A DNA stretch of 64,000 nucleotides from Candidatus Hydrothermales bacterium (GTDB lineage: Bacteria > Hydrothermota > Hydrothermia > Hydrothermales > JAJRUZ01): the NCBI GenBank assembly GCA_039630235.1, contig JBCNVI010000006.1:3022-67021 (forward strand). Direction: 5' to 3'. The position numbers and the translations under genes are program-made. Shown piece by piece: positions 1 through 8,016 of the stretch (position 1 is its first letter; every line of letters begins with the position of its first letter). The notes below the pieces were generated by a model that was not told where the DNA came from, did no database searches, and saw only the letters and a list, made by a program, of their open reading frames with translations.

Positions 1-547
1 AAAAACGATGCATCTCCCCATAAAGCCTTAAATTCTTTACAACATATCTTTTGTAGGCTCTCAAAGTACACCCATAATCTTTTAATTTAATACCGGTAAT
101 AAGAGATATTAAAAAATTAGCGATTCTTGAGGGTAAAACCTTAGTCAAAAAGGGATCTTTCCTTTCCTTTCTAAAACCAGTTATAACATCATAACCCTTT
201 TCAAGTTCTTTTAATAAAATTTCAATATCTTCAGGATCGTTTTGTAAATCTGCGTCCATCGTTATTACAACATCTCCATTTGCCTCCTCAAAACCAGCGT
301 ATAACGCAAGTGTCTGTCCAAAATTTCTTATAAACCTTATTCCCTTAACCTTACTATCTTTTAACTTAAGCTTTTTTATAATCTCCCACGAATTATCCCT
401 ACTCCCATCATCCACAAATATTATTTCATAACTTTCAATAGATTCCCTATCTAAAAAGTCTTTCAATTTAGAATAGAGGGGCTCAAGATTTTCTTCTTCA
501 TTAAATACAGGTATAACAATAGATAAAAAAACCTCAGATTCCTTCAT
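1..547 (-). CDS. Glycosyltransferase family 2, dolichyl-phosphate mannose synthase/ArnC-like (partial, C-terminus outside window)
   Basis: The gene runs off the left edge; 182 N-terminal residues are visible, read from the ATG at 547-545. They form a GT-A domain: an IPVFNEE start near residue 12, the nucleotide-binding VDDGS near 45-49 and the metal-binding DADLQ at 98-102, ending at a GEMHRF motif typical of polyprenyl-phosphate sugar transferases (DPMS, ArnC). Such enzymes move a sugar from a nucleotide carrier to a lipid phosphate at the inner face of the cytoplasmic membrane. It overlaps the end of the upstream epimerase gene by 14 bases, so the two are probably co-transcribed for cell-surface glycan synthesis. 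The substrate cannot be told, nor whether C-terminal membrane helices follow. Confidence 0.85.
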   Translation of the reverse strand, partial: MKESEVFLSIVIPVFNEEENLEPLYSKLKDFLDRESIESYEIIFVDDGSRDNSWEIIKKLKLKDSKVKGIRFIRNFGQTLALYAGFEEANGDVVITMDADLQNDPEDIEILLKELEKGYDVITGFRKERKDPFLTKVLPSRIANFLISLITGIKLKDYGCTLRAYKRYVVKNLRLYGEMHRF

Positions 548-1496
548 GACAATTGCAGTTTTTCTGGTGCCATTTTAAAAAGCTCTCTATACCATCTTCA
601 AGAGAAGTAACAGGATTATAATTTAAAATCATCTTCGCTTTTTCTATATTAGCATAGGTTCTTTTAACATCACCCATCGGAAGTGGCTCTAAAACAATCT
701 TTGCCTTTTTACCTAATAACCTCTCAATTATCTTAATAACTTTAAAAATTGAAACAGGTTTAGAGTTTCCTAAATTAATTATATCAAAGTCAAAATCTTT
801 TAACTGGATTGCACTTATTATACCTTTGACAATATCGTCAATGTAGGTGTAATCCCTTTCTGTTTTCCCTTCACCAAAAACTCTTATTTCCTCACCTTTC
901 AGTATTTTTTTTGTAAATAGGTGAATGGCCATATCTGGTCTTTGAGAAGGACCATAAACTGTAAAAAGTCTAAGTACTAAAACTTTTATTCCGTATAGTT
1001 TGTTATAGGTTTCGCAGAGAATTTCTGCAGCCCTTTTTGAATATCCATAGGGAGAAACTGGAACAATATTTTTGTCACTTTCAGAAAATTTTCCTCTCTT
1101 GTCTCCATAAACAGAAGAAGAAGAGGAAAAAATTAATTTTATTTTTTTATCCTTTATACACTCAAGTAAAGTTAAAGTTCCTTTGATATTAATCTCAATG
1201 TATTTAAAGGGATCTAAAATTGAGGCTCTCACGCCGGGTCGTGCTGCAAGATGCACCACTACCTCTGGCTCCTCCTCTAAAATAACTTTTCTTATAGTTT
1301 CCTTATCAAGAATATCAACCTCATAAAATTTAAAATTTTTAAAGCTAAGAATATTTTCAAGATTCTTTCTTTTTAAGGAAACATCATAGTAAGGATCAAA
1401 ATTATCGATTCCTACTATATCATAACCAAGTTCAAGAGTTTTTAAGGCCAAGTTACTACCGATGAAACCGGCTACTCCAGTTATTATGACTTTCAA
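534..1496 (-). CDS. NAD-dependent sugar-nucleotide epimerase/dehydratase (UDP-glucuronate 4-epimerase-like)
   Basis: A 320-residue extended short-chain dehydrogenase. The Rossmann glycine motif GVAGFIG is at residues 7-13, a serine-rich SSSSSVYG segment at 124-131, and the catalytic YGYSK (Tyr150, Lys154) follows. The NFDPYYDVSLKRKNL segment near residues 32-46 is characteristic of UDP-glucuronate 4-epimerases (CapI/LspL type), so the likely reaction is C4 inversion of UDP-GlcA to UDP-GalA; UDP-glucose 4-epimerase or a dehydratase remain alternatives. The length is normal. It leads a minus-strand unit with the GT2 gene at 1-547 and diverges from the GT9 gene across only 40 bases. Confidence 0.82.
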   Translation of the reverse strand: MKVIITGVAGFIGSNLALKTLELGYDIVGIDNFDPYYDVSLKRKNLENILSFKNFKFYEVDILDKETIRKVILEEEPEVVVHLAARPGVRASILDPFKYIEINIKGTLTLLECIKDKKIKLIFSSSSSVYGDKRGKFSESDKNIVPVSPYGYSKRAAEILCETYNKLYGIKVLVLRLFTVYGPSQRPDMAIHLFTKKILKGEEIRVFGEGKTERDYTYIDDIVKGIISAIQLKDFDFDIINLGNSKPVSIFKVIKIIERLLGKKAKIVLEPLPMGDVKRTYANIEKAKMILNYNPVTSLEDGIESFLKWHQKNCNCHEGI

Positions 1497-1504
1497 ATTT
1501 AAGA

Positions 1505-1534
1505 ATTATACTTAATCTTTAACTTAAATTTAAA
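1505..1534 (-). promoter_or_regulatory. Promoter of the epimerase gene (near-leaderless)
   Basis: On the minus strand a perfect TATAAT lies at 1510-1505, with TTTAAA (one mismatch to TTGAAA) 18 bases upstream at 1534-1529. Eight bases separate the -10 from the ATG at 1496, so the transcript should begin within a base or two of the start codon. No Shine-Dalgarno site fits in the gap. Confidence 0.6.
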
Positions 1535-1536
1535 AT

Positions 1537-2538
1537 ATGTTACATTTTACGAACACCTTTAAACCAATAAGAAAAATTTTCTTTTTCAGATGGGAGGGTC
1601 TAGGTGATCTTATTCTTGATACTCCGCTTTTTAGAATAATTAAAGAAAATTTAAAAGATACTGAATTAACTGTTATAACATCGCCTAAAAATAGGGAAAT
1701 TCTTTTTTATAACCCTTTTGTTGACTATGTTTTACCCAAGAAAAGTCTTTTAGAATTATTGTTTAAAAAATGTGATCTTTTTATTGACATGATGGGGAAT
1801 ACAAGAACTTTCCTTTTATTTTTAATTTTAAGACCTCCATTACGATTAGGTTTTCAAAAGAAACTGCCCTTTTTGAATTTAAAAATTCCTTTTGTGGCAA
1901 CCCCGGAATACACAATAAAACACAGACTAAAACTTCTGAAAATACTTAATATAAAAAATATTCCTGAAAACCCACTCCCTGAAACTTATCTGAGCAAAAT
2001 GGAAGAAGAGAAGTTTAAAGTAAAATTTAAAGACATAATCAAATATGACTACGTAACAATTTTCCCCTACGCAAAGGGTAAAGTAAGAGATTTTAACGAT
2101 AAGATTTATTCATACTTAAACGATAGACTAACAGAAAAAAATATAAAAGTTATTTTTATCTTTACACAAGAAGGAATAAAAAAATTTGAAAAAATAAGAA
2201 AACTTTGCAAGAGAGAACCTGACTACCTATATTCACCAAGTTTGAGAGAACTTATATTTCTTTTAAAGTATTCTAAGTTATACATAGGACCAGACACAGG
2301 GCCAAGACATATAGCAATTTCACAAAATACCAAAACTTTAACATTTTTTACTCATACAAACCCAATAAACTGGACCCCTAAAGGTTACGAAAACCATAGG
2401 TTTTTTACACCAGAAATAGATTGTCATCCCTGTGAGACAAAAAATCTAAACCTTTGCAAAAGAAAAGACTTTAAGTGCCTTTCACTTTTTGACCCTGAAA
2501 AAATTTTCGAAACCTCAATAGAATTATTAAAAAAATAA
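1537..2538 (+). CDS. Glycosyltransferase family 9 (heptosyltransferase-like)
   Basis: A 333-residue GT-B protein of the ADP-heptose:LPS heptosyltransferase family. The N-terminal FFFRWEGLGDLILDTPLFR segment is the family phosphate/acceptor loop, and the C-terminal YIGPDTGPRHIA segment binds the nucleotide sugar. A cysteine-rich tail (CHPC, then two further Cys) is common in GT9. It would add a sugar to a lipid-A-core-like acceptor on the cytoplasmic side, implying LPS or a similar glycolipid. It is transcribed away from the epimerase and its last 68 bases overlap the convergent lnt gene. The donor sugar is not determinable. Confidence 0.8.
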   Translation: MLHFTNTFKPIRKIFFFRWEGLGDLILDTPLFRIIKENLKDTELTVITSPKNREILFYNPFVDYVLPKKSLLELLFKKCDLFIDMMGNTRTFLLFLILRPPLRLGFQKKLPFLNLKIPFVATPEYTIKHRLKLLKILNIKNIPENPLPETYLSKMEEEKFKVKFKDIIKYDYVTIFPYAKGKVRDFNDKIYSYLNDRLTEKNIKVIFIFTQEGIKKFEKIRKLCKREPDYLYSPSLRELIFLLKYSKLYIGPDTGPRHIAISQNTKTLTFFTHTNPINWTPKGYENHRFFTPEIDCHPCETKNLNLCKRKDFKCLSLFDPEKIFETSIELLKK

Positions 2539-3967
2539 AAATTAAAAAGTAAAAAATATCGATTAAATTTCCGTACCTTACATAGAAAGTTTTATGATTA
2601 AAAATCTTTACTTCTGACACCAAAACACCTCTTTTGAAAAGTGGAATTTCCTTCAAAACTCTTCCCTTTTCATCAATTATACAACTTATTCCACTTCTTG
2701 CTGACCTTACAAGGTATCTTCTTGTCTCAACTGCCCTAAAAATTGCAAGATCTCTATGCACTCTTGGACCAAGCGATTTTCCAAACCACCCGTCACTTGT
2801 AATATTTACAAGTAAATTTGCTCCCTTTTTAACAGCCTCTCTTGAAATCTCAGTAAAAATTGATTCAAAGCAAATCGGGACAAAAACAGAAAAATCCTCG
2901 ATTTTGAAAATTCTCAAATCCTTACCCCTAGAAAAGTCTCCCTCTCCAAAGTCAAGTTTCCTAAGTACTGGAAAGGTTTCATCAAAGGGTAGGGCCTCAC
3001 CAAAGGGAGTAAGATGAGTTTTATGATAAAAATCTATAAGGTTTCCTTCCCTATCGGCTAAAAAAGCCGTATTAAATAACCTGTACTTTCTCCTTACAAG
3101 TTGAGCATCAGCATTTCCAAAAATTAAATAGGAACCAGTTTTCTTTACAAAATCCCTTACTATTTTAATAACATTAGTGTCAAATCTAGCAAATGACGGG
3201 ATAGAGGACTCTGGAAATACAGATATTAAAGTACCAGTTATAGCAAGAGAATCATATATCTTTCTTGATATTAAAAATTCCTCATCTCTACTATAAACTA
3301 GGGGGATGTTTGGTTGATAGACTGAAACTGAAATTTTTCTAATAGGCTCTAAGTCTCTTTTTAAAAGAAAAAAACCAAAGAGTAAAGACAAAAAGAGAAA
3401 AAGAAAAGAGATAAGAATATATTTTTTTTCTGCCTTATAGAATAAAAAATTTATTAACACGATAAGGAAGGTTAGAAAAAAAGGACCGAAAAATTCTGTT
3501 AATTGAATGAGAGGTAAATTGTTCTTTTGAGTTAAAAAAAGAACAATCCAGGGAAAACCTATCTCTGTTTTTGACCTTATTATCTCAAGAATAGTATAAC
3601 TAAGTGGAACCAAAATATAAGAAAAATTTTTATTAATAAACCTTTTCAAGAGAAAAGTAAATATACCGAAATAAATTCCATGAGCAATAAAAATTAAAAA
3701 AACACCGATTGTTATCCAAAAGTAAGCTTCCTTTTCTATTTCTCTTAAATTAAAGATCCAGTTTAATTGAAAAAAAGAAAAGATCGTTCCAAAGATAAAA
3801 CCTGTCAAAAAAACTCTTTTTACATTTTTAATTAGTATAAAAAGAGGAACAAAAGCAACAAAGGCAAAAGGAAAAATATAAAAAGGGGGAAAGGAAAATA
3901 GCAATAAAAAAAGGGAGAGTAAGAAAAGTAGTATATTTTTAATGTCTAATTTTCTCAATAATTTCAA
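2471..3967 (-). CDS. lnt: Apolipoprotein N-acyltransferase
   Basis: This enzyme transfers a third acyl chain to the N-terminal cysteine of lipoproteins in the inner membrane, and is found mainly in diderm bacteria. The 498-residue product has several N-terminal membrane helices (residues about 10-205), a periplasmic nitrilase-like domain and a C-terminal helix. The nitrilase triad is intact: Glu253 in FPESS, Lys316 in FYHKTH and Cys366 in PICFES. The start overlaps the end of the Gfo/Idh-like gene by 29 bases, so it belongs to the 6912-to-2471 unit. The final 68 bases lie antisense inside the GT9 gene. Confidence 0.93.
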   Translation of the reverse strand: MKLLRKLDIKNILLFLLSLFLLLFSFPPFYIFPFAFVAFVPLFILIKNVKRVFLTGFIFGTIFSFFQLNWIFNLREIEKEAYFWITIGVFLIFIAHGIYFGIFTFLLKRFINKNFSYILVPLSYTILEIIRSKTEIGFPWIVLFLTQKNNLPLIQLTEFFGPFFLTFLIVLINFLFYKAEKKYILISFLFLFLSLLFGFFLLKRDLEPIRKISVSVYQPNIPLVYSRDEEFLISRKIYDSLAITGTLISVFPESSIPSFARFDTNVIKIVRDFVKKTGSYLIFGNADAQLVRRKYRLFNTAFLADREGNLIDFYHKTHLTPFGEALPFDETFPVLRKLDFGEGDFSRGKDLRIFKIEDFSVFVPICFESIFTEISREAVKKGANLLVNITSDGWFGKSLGPRVHRDLAIFRAVETRRYLVRSARSGISCIIDEKGRVLKEIPLFKRGVLVSEVKIFNHKTFYVRYGNLIDIFYFLIFIFLIILLRFRKFFQGQKVKGT

Positions 3968-4919
3968 GAATTTTTATCGCGTCATCAATTTTAAACCTAG
4001 GACTTTCAATCTTATTTATTGAATTGACAAAATTCTCTAGTAACAAATCAAAGGAGAGTCTATAGAAACTTTTTTCTTCTGTAATCCTAGGTGTTATATC
4101 TATAAGATGACCAAAATGTTTTTGAATAATTTTAAAAGGCGTAAGGTAGGCATTACCCTTTTCACAATATACTTCAATTTGAAATTTGTCTTTATCTATA
4201 AAGGGATCCCACAAAACTTCTATTGATACACTTGAATTATTCTTAAGTTCTAAGTAAAGTGTACCTTCCCATTCAATTCCTGTACTTTCATTTTTTCTGA
4301 AAAACTTCAAAAAATTAAATGGTTCTGTTTTGAAGTAAAAATAGTATATTTCAAAGATGTGAATTAAAACTGAATGATAAATTGAACCAGCACAGTTGGG
4401 ATCTTGTAACCAGTTTGGACCCGAAAATTCTATTCTTCTTCTTTTTATGAACTTTGTATGTATTATCTCTCCAAGAACTTTCTTCTCAAACACAATCTCT
4501 TTTATTTTTATTATATCTGGTCTAAAAGAGTAATTCATAGCTGGCATATAAATCCTGTTTGTATCGCTGATTTTTCTCTTTAATTCAAGTGCTTCCTCAA
4601 GTTTTAACGAAACAGGAAGCTCGCAGAGAGTATGTTTTCCATAAGTTATGGACGCAAGAGACATAGGATAATGGAGATGATTAGGAGTAGTTATTATAAC
4701 AGCATCTACATTTTTATCTGACAAAAGGTCCTCAAAGTCAGTATAGATTACTTCTGCCTTATGTATTTCTTTTGCCTTATATAGTTTTGCCTCGTCTAAA
4801 TCACATAAGGCATAAAGGTTTATTTTATCCTTTAATCTTTTTATTGAGGGTATATAGCCTATCTGTGCTATATGACCAACTCCAATTATTCCAAAATTTA
4901 ACCTTTTACTCTCTTCCAC
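3939..4919 (-). CDS. Gfo/Idh/MocA-family protein with altered catalytic motif
   Basis: A 326-residue protein with an N-terminal Rossmann fold (GIIGVGHIAQIGYIP, residues 10-24) and a C-terminal alpha/beta domain, as in NAD(P)-dependent sugar oxidoreductases and biliverdin reductase relatives. The family's EKP motif is ELP here (residues 100-102), so the usual active-site lysine is a leucine; the TTPNHLH segment before it is kept. It may therefore have shifted chemistry or be a non-redox binding protein. It overlaps the membrane receptor gene upstream (14 bases) and lnt downstream (29 bases). The fold is confident; substrate and activity are unknown. Confidence 0.72.
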   Translation of the reverse strand: MEESKRLNFGIIGVGHIAQIGYIPSIKRLKDKINLYALCDLDEAKLYKAKEIHKAEVIYTDFEDLLSDKNVDAVIITTPNHLHYPMSLASITYGKHTLCELPVSLKLEEALELKRKISDTNRIYMPAMNYSFRPDIIKIKEIVFEKKVLGEIIHTKFIKRRRIEFSGPNWLQDPNCAGSIYHSVLIHIFEIYYFYFKTEPFNFLKFFRKNESTGIEWEGTLYLELKNNSSVSIEVLWDPFIDKDKFQIEVYCEKGNAYLTPFKIIQKHFGHLIDITPRITEEKSFYRLSFDLLLENFVNSINKIESPRFKIDDAIKILEIIEKIRH

Positions 4920-6912
4920 TTCTCACCTCCTCCTCAATTAATTTAATTTTGCCCGATATTACTCTGCACTCATTTATACTACCCTCTATCTTTCTAATAT
5001 TTAGATTAATTTCTTTAAGCTCTTCTATTAGTTCCTTTAGCACTTTTTCACCAGTTTCAGCCTCCTGCAGTTCCTCACCAATTGACCTTATAACCTCTGA
5101 AAGTCTTAACACTGAACTCTCAAGCAAAATCGGTATATTTTCGAGTTTATGTAAAAGTTCAATAGTATTCGAGAAAACTTCTTTTTCCCTACTCTCAGAT
5201 TCTAAAAATTTTTCAAGACCTTTTTGAAGTAAACTCTCATACTCACCTATGTAATTTTTCGCCTTTTCTAGTACTTCACTAAATAAAACAAATTCGTGAG
5301 TTAATCTACTTATTACATTTTCTACAGACTGGGCAAGATTACCTATCTCTCCAGCAATAATTGAGAATCCCCTTGCCTCTTCTCCCAATCTTGCAGCCTC
5401 AATAGAAGCATTAAGTGAAAGAAGTCTTGTCTTACTTGCATAGTCTTTCATAAATTCAACAAAACCATGGATTTTCTCAATAATGGAAATAGAGGAAAGA
5501 ATATTTTCTTTTAATCTCTTAAACTCTTCATTTAAACTATTAAGATTTTCCCCTAAACTCCTTAAAGAGAAAAAAATAGATTGAATATAAGATCTTCTTC
5601 CCTCGAAAAATGAAACAAAAGGTAAAAGTTCATCTTTTCCTTTTTCAAATTCCTGTGTTAAATTTTCAAGGATATCAAAATTTTTTCTTATTTTTTCAGA
5701 AATACTACTAAAAGACCCTCCTGATTGAGAAAGTGAAAAGTTAAATTTTGTAATTTGAGAATCAAGTTTATTTAAAATTTCATTGACCGATTTTAACTTC
5801 ATCACAATTTCATCAGAAAAATAAGGTAATTCCCGTATATAAAGATAAATCCGAATTATTCTTTCTACTAATTTAGAAACCATATCAAATCTTTCTCTAT
5901 CATCCTCCGAAAAATTATTCTCTATTTTTGACTCAAAAATAAGTAAACCACGTAATTTTTTATCCTTGTAAAACGAAATCAAATAGGCAGACAAAGTATC
6001 AGGAGAAAAGAATTCCTTTCTTTCTTCTACTTTCTTTATATAAATTCTTTCATTCTCTTTAATTAGATCAAAAATATCTTTTGAAAAAGTTTTCTCTAAA
6101 TATTCTTTCTCATCTGCATAAACACATCTAATCTTTCCGTCCTCTTTTATAAAAATTTTCATATGATCAAAATCAACATATTCTCTTAAAAGGTCAAACA
6201 TTTTACTGAGAAACCTCTCTAACGAAAATTCACGGCTCACAAGAGCTTCTATACGGTAAAGAATTGAAAGTTTATCTAAATTAAGATAATCTTTGAGAAC
6301 TAATACACTTATAAAAAGAAGCAGCAAAACTAAAATAACCCCCAAAAAATTCTTACCTCTTATGAATTCATATAACAAAAAAGCTAAAGCTGTATAAAAA
6401 AATATGAGCCCTATCTCCCTTGCCAAAGTATAGAGATGAATTTTTAAATTTAATTTTTTCTTCACAAAAATAGGTAAATAGAAAAAAACTGGATATAAAA
6501 TAGGGGAAAAAGCTAAAAAAATAAACGTGTTTATCTTTAGTACAGGTATTTCTATGTATCTTATTAAACTTAAAAAAAGGGCTCCTAAAAGATAAGAAAG
6601 GGAAGTATAAGTTATATTTAAAAAGTTCTCTTTAAGAACAAAGAGACCAAAAAGAAAAACCCCGAAAAAGGAAGCTATTGACCCCGAAATGGGAGAAATA
6701 TAAGAAAAAAGCAATGCAACTGCTGGACAAAAGGAAAAAAAATAAAAATGCCTTAACGGAAATCTAAAAAATCTTAATAAAAATACAACAATAAAAGTAA
6801 TAAGAAAAATAGGTAAAGAAAAAACACTCTCCCCCCTTAAACTTAAAAAAGAAAAATGCAAGAAAACAAATAAAATCGAAAACCCAATGTAAAGGTAAAT
6901 AAAAGAAATCAT
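4906..6912 (-). CDS. Membrane receptor-like protein with GAF-like and methyl-accepting signalling domains
   Basis: A 668-residue protein. Residues 1-205 are a run of about seven hydrophobic segments, unlike the two-helix periplasmic sensor of ordinary chemoreceptors. Residues about 215-355 look like a GAF domain (LERFLSKMFDLL start, LRGLLIFES strand). A long coiled coil follows, with the chemoreceptor hairpin tip near 495-530 (LLSLNASIEAARLGEEARGF then AGEIGNLAQSV). No HAMP domain is evident. Such tips contact CheA and CheW; a CheW-like gene sits at 61862-62500, but no cheA is in the window. It leads a unit with the Gfo/Idh and lnt genes and appears to be leaderless. Confidence 0.75.
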   Translation of the reverse strand: MISFIYLYIGFSILFVFLHFSFLSLRGESVFSLPIFLITFIVVFLLRFFRFPLRHFYFFSFCPAVALLFSYISPISGSIASFFGVFLFGLFVLKENFLNITYTSLSYLLGALFLSLIRYIEIPVLKINTFIFLAFSPILYPVFFYLPIFVKKKLNLKIHLYTLAREIGLIFFYTALAFLLYEFIRGKNFLGVILVLLLLFISVLVLKDYLNLDKLSILYRIEALVSREFSLERFLSKMFDLLREYVDFDHMKIFIKEDGKIRCVYADEKEYLEKTFSKDIFDLIKENERIYIKKVEERKEFFSPDTLSAYLISFYKDKKLRGLLIFESKIENNFSEDDRERFDMVSKLVERIIRIYLYIRELPYFSDEIVMKLKSVNEILNKLDSQITKFNFSLSQSGGSFSSISEKIRKNFDILENLTQEFEKGKDELLPFVSFFEGRRSYIQSIFFSLRSLGENLNSLNEEFKRLKENILSSISIIEKIHGFVEFMKDYASKTRLLSLNASIEAARLGEEARGFSIIAGEIGNLAQSVENVISRLTHEFVLFSEVLEKAKNYIGEYESLLQKGLEKFLESESREKEVFSNTIELLHKLENIPILLESSVLRLSEVIRSIGEELQEAETGEKVLKELIEELKEINLNIRKIEGSINECRVISGKIKLIEEEVRSGRE

Positions 6913-6918
6913 AGTTTT

Positions 6919-6948
6919 ATTTTAAAACAACCATATTTAAGTTTTCTA
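6919..6948 (-). promoter_or_regulatory. Promoter of the receptor-like gene (leaderless)
   Basis: The minus strand reads TAAAAT at 6924-6919, ending exactly six bases before the ATG at 6912, with TAGAAA 18 bases upstream (6948-6943). Transcription would start on the initiation codon. The whole 33-base gap is used by this promoter. Confidence 0.5.
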
Positions 6949-8010
6949 ATCCATAAGTCTAATTAAAAGGTTTAAATCTTCCTCATTTTTAACAAAAAGA
7001 CCTATGTTACCGAGTCTTACATTCTTTAAGCCTACTTCTTTTACAACCTTATAGGCTTCAAGCATTTCATCTAAAGTAGGACTTCTCAGATTTTTTAATT
7101 TATAGGCTCCAAAGAAAGCTAAAATAGTAAAGGGGATATTTGGCTCTACCTTTACAAGGTGCTCTGCAACCTTTTTTATCTCGTCAGTCTCAACCCATCC
7201 AGGTATATATAAAGTTAAAACTTCAAGAGTAAAACCCCTTCTTAAGATTTCTTCTGGAAGTCTTAATATTAAATCGTTTTCACAACCAGTAAGCTTTTTG
7301 TGTATTTCACTACTAAATGCCTTAATATCAAGCCAAAATGCGTCAATTCCATATTCTTTAAATAAATCTAAATTCTTTGGTGTTAAACCATAACCGTTTG
7401 TTTCAAATAAAACCCATAAATTTAAATTTAAATCTTTTATCTTTTCTGCAGTTTGTAAGTACCAATCAGGATTACAGGCAAGATCTCCACCAGTAAAGGC
7501 CACAATATTTCTTGCAGGACCAAAACCCTGGGGCGATAAAAGGACCTGCTCTTTTTCTAACTTACCTGGACAAATGGAAGACCTCTTTCCACTTAATACA
7601 CACATTCCACAATTTTTGCAGAGATCATCAGAGTGAAAGGCTGTAGCTCTCTCTTTCGGTTCATAAACATTAACTATCTTTACATAATCCTTAACAACTT
7701 CAACTACATCATCAGGTGACATCCACTTACCATTTTTATACTTTGTAAATTCAAAGGAATGACACTTTAAACAAGAAAAATTACAACCTGACTGGTAAAT
7801 TGAAAGATAATCTTCAGGACGAGAAAGCTGTATAGATTTTATTAAACGATAAGGTTTACCATTTTCCCACTTTAGGGTCACTTTACAAGCAACATCCTGT
7901 AAATAACTTAGTGTGTAAAGATTTTCAGGTTTATAATAGGTCAAACAACTTCCCCTTTTGTAACCCTGCTCTATCATTTTGCAATAATTAACTTCTTTTT
8001 CTTTTCTCAC
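6946..8010 (-). CDS. Radical SAM protein of the pyruvate-formate-lyase-activase-like family, with extra Cys cluster
   Basis: A 354-residue protein with the radical SAM cysteine motif CNFSCLKC, which binds the [4Fe-4S] cluster that cleaves S-adenosylmethionine. Between it and the SAM-binding GGD segment (FTGGDLACNP) lies an insert with C-x2-C-x2-C and a later CPGK, which could hold a second iron-sulfur cluster as in glycyl-radical-enzyme activases. A Cys cluster in the first 50 residues (near YCKMI and GSCLTYY) may add ligands. No glycyl radical enzyme is nearby, so the target is unknown. It begins six bases after topA. Confidence 0.75.
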   Translation of the reverse strand: MRKEKEVNYCKMIEQGYKRGSCLTYYKPENLYTLSYLQDVACKVTLKWENGKPYRLIKSIQLSRPEDYLSIYQSGCNFSCLKCHSFEFTKYKNGKWMSPDDVVEVVKDYVKIVNVYEPKERATAFHSDDLCKNCGMCVLSGKRSSICPGKLEKEQVLLSPQGFGPARNIVAFTGGDLACNPDWYLQTAEKIKDLNLNLWVLFETNGYGLTPKNLDLFKEYGIDAFWLDIKAFSSEIHKKLTGCENDLILRLPEEILRRGFTLEVLTLYIPGWVETDEIKKVAEHLVKVEPNIPFTILAFFGAYKLKNLRSPTLDEMLEAYKVVKEVGLKNVRLGNIGLFVKNEEDLNLLIRLMD

Positions 8011-8016
8011 TTAAAT

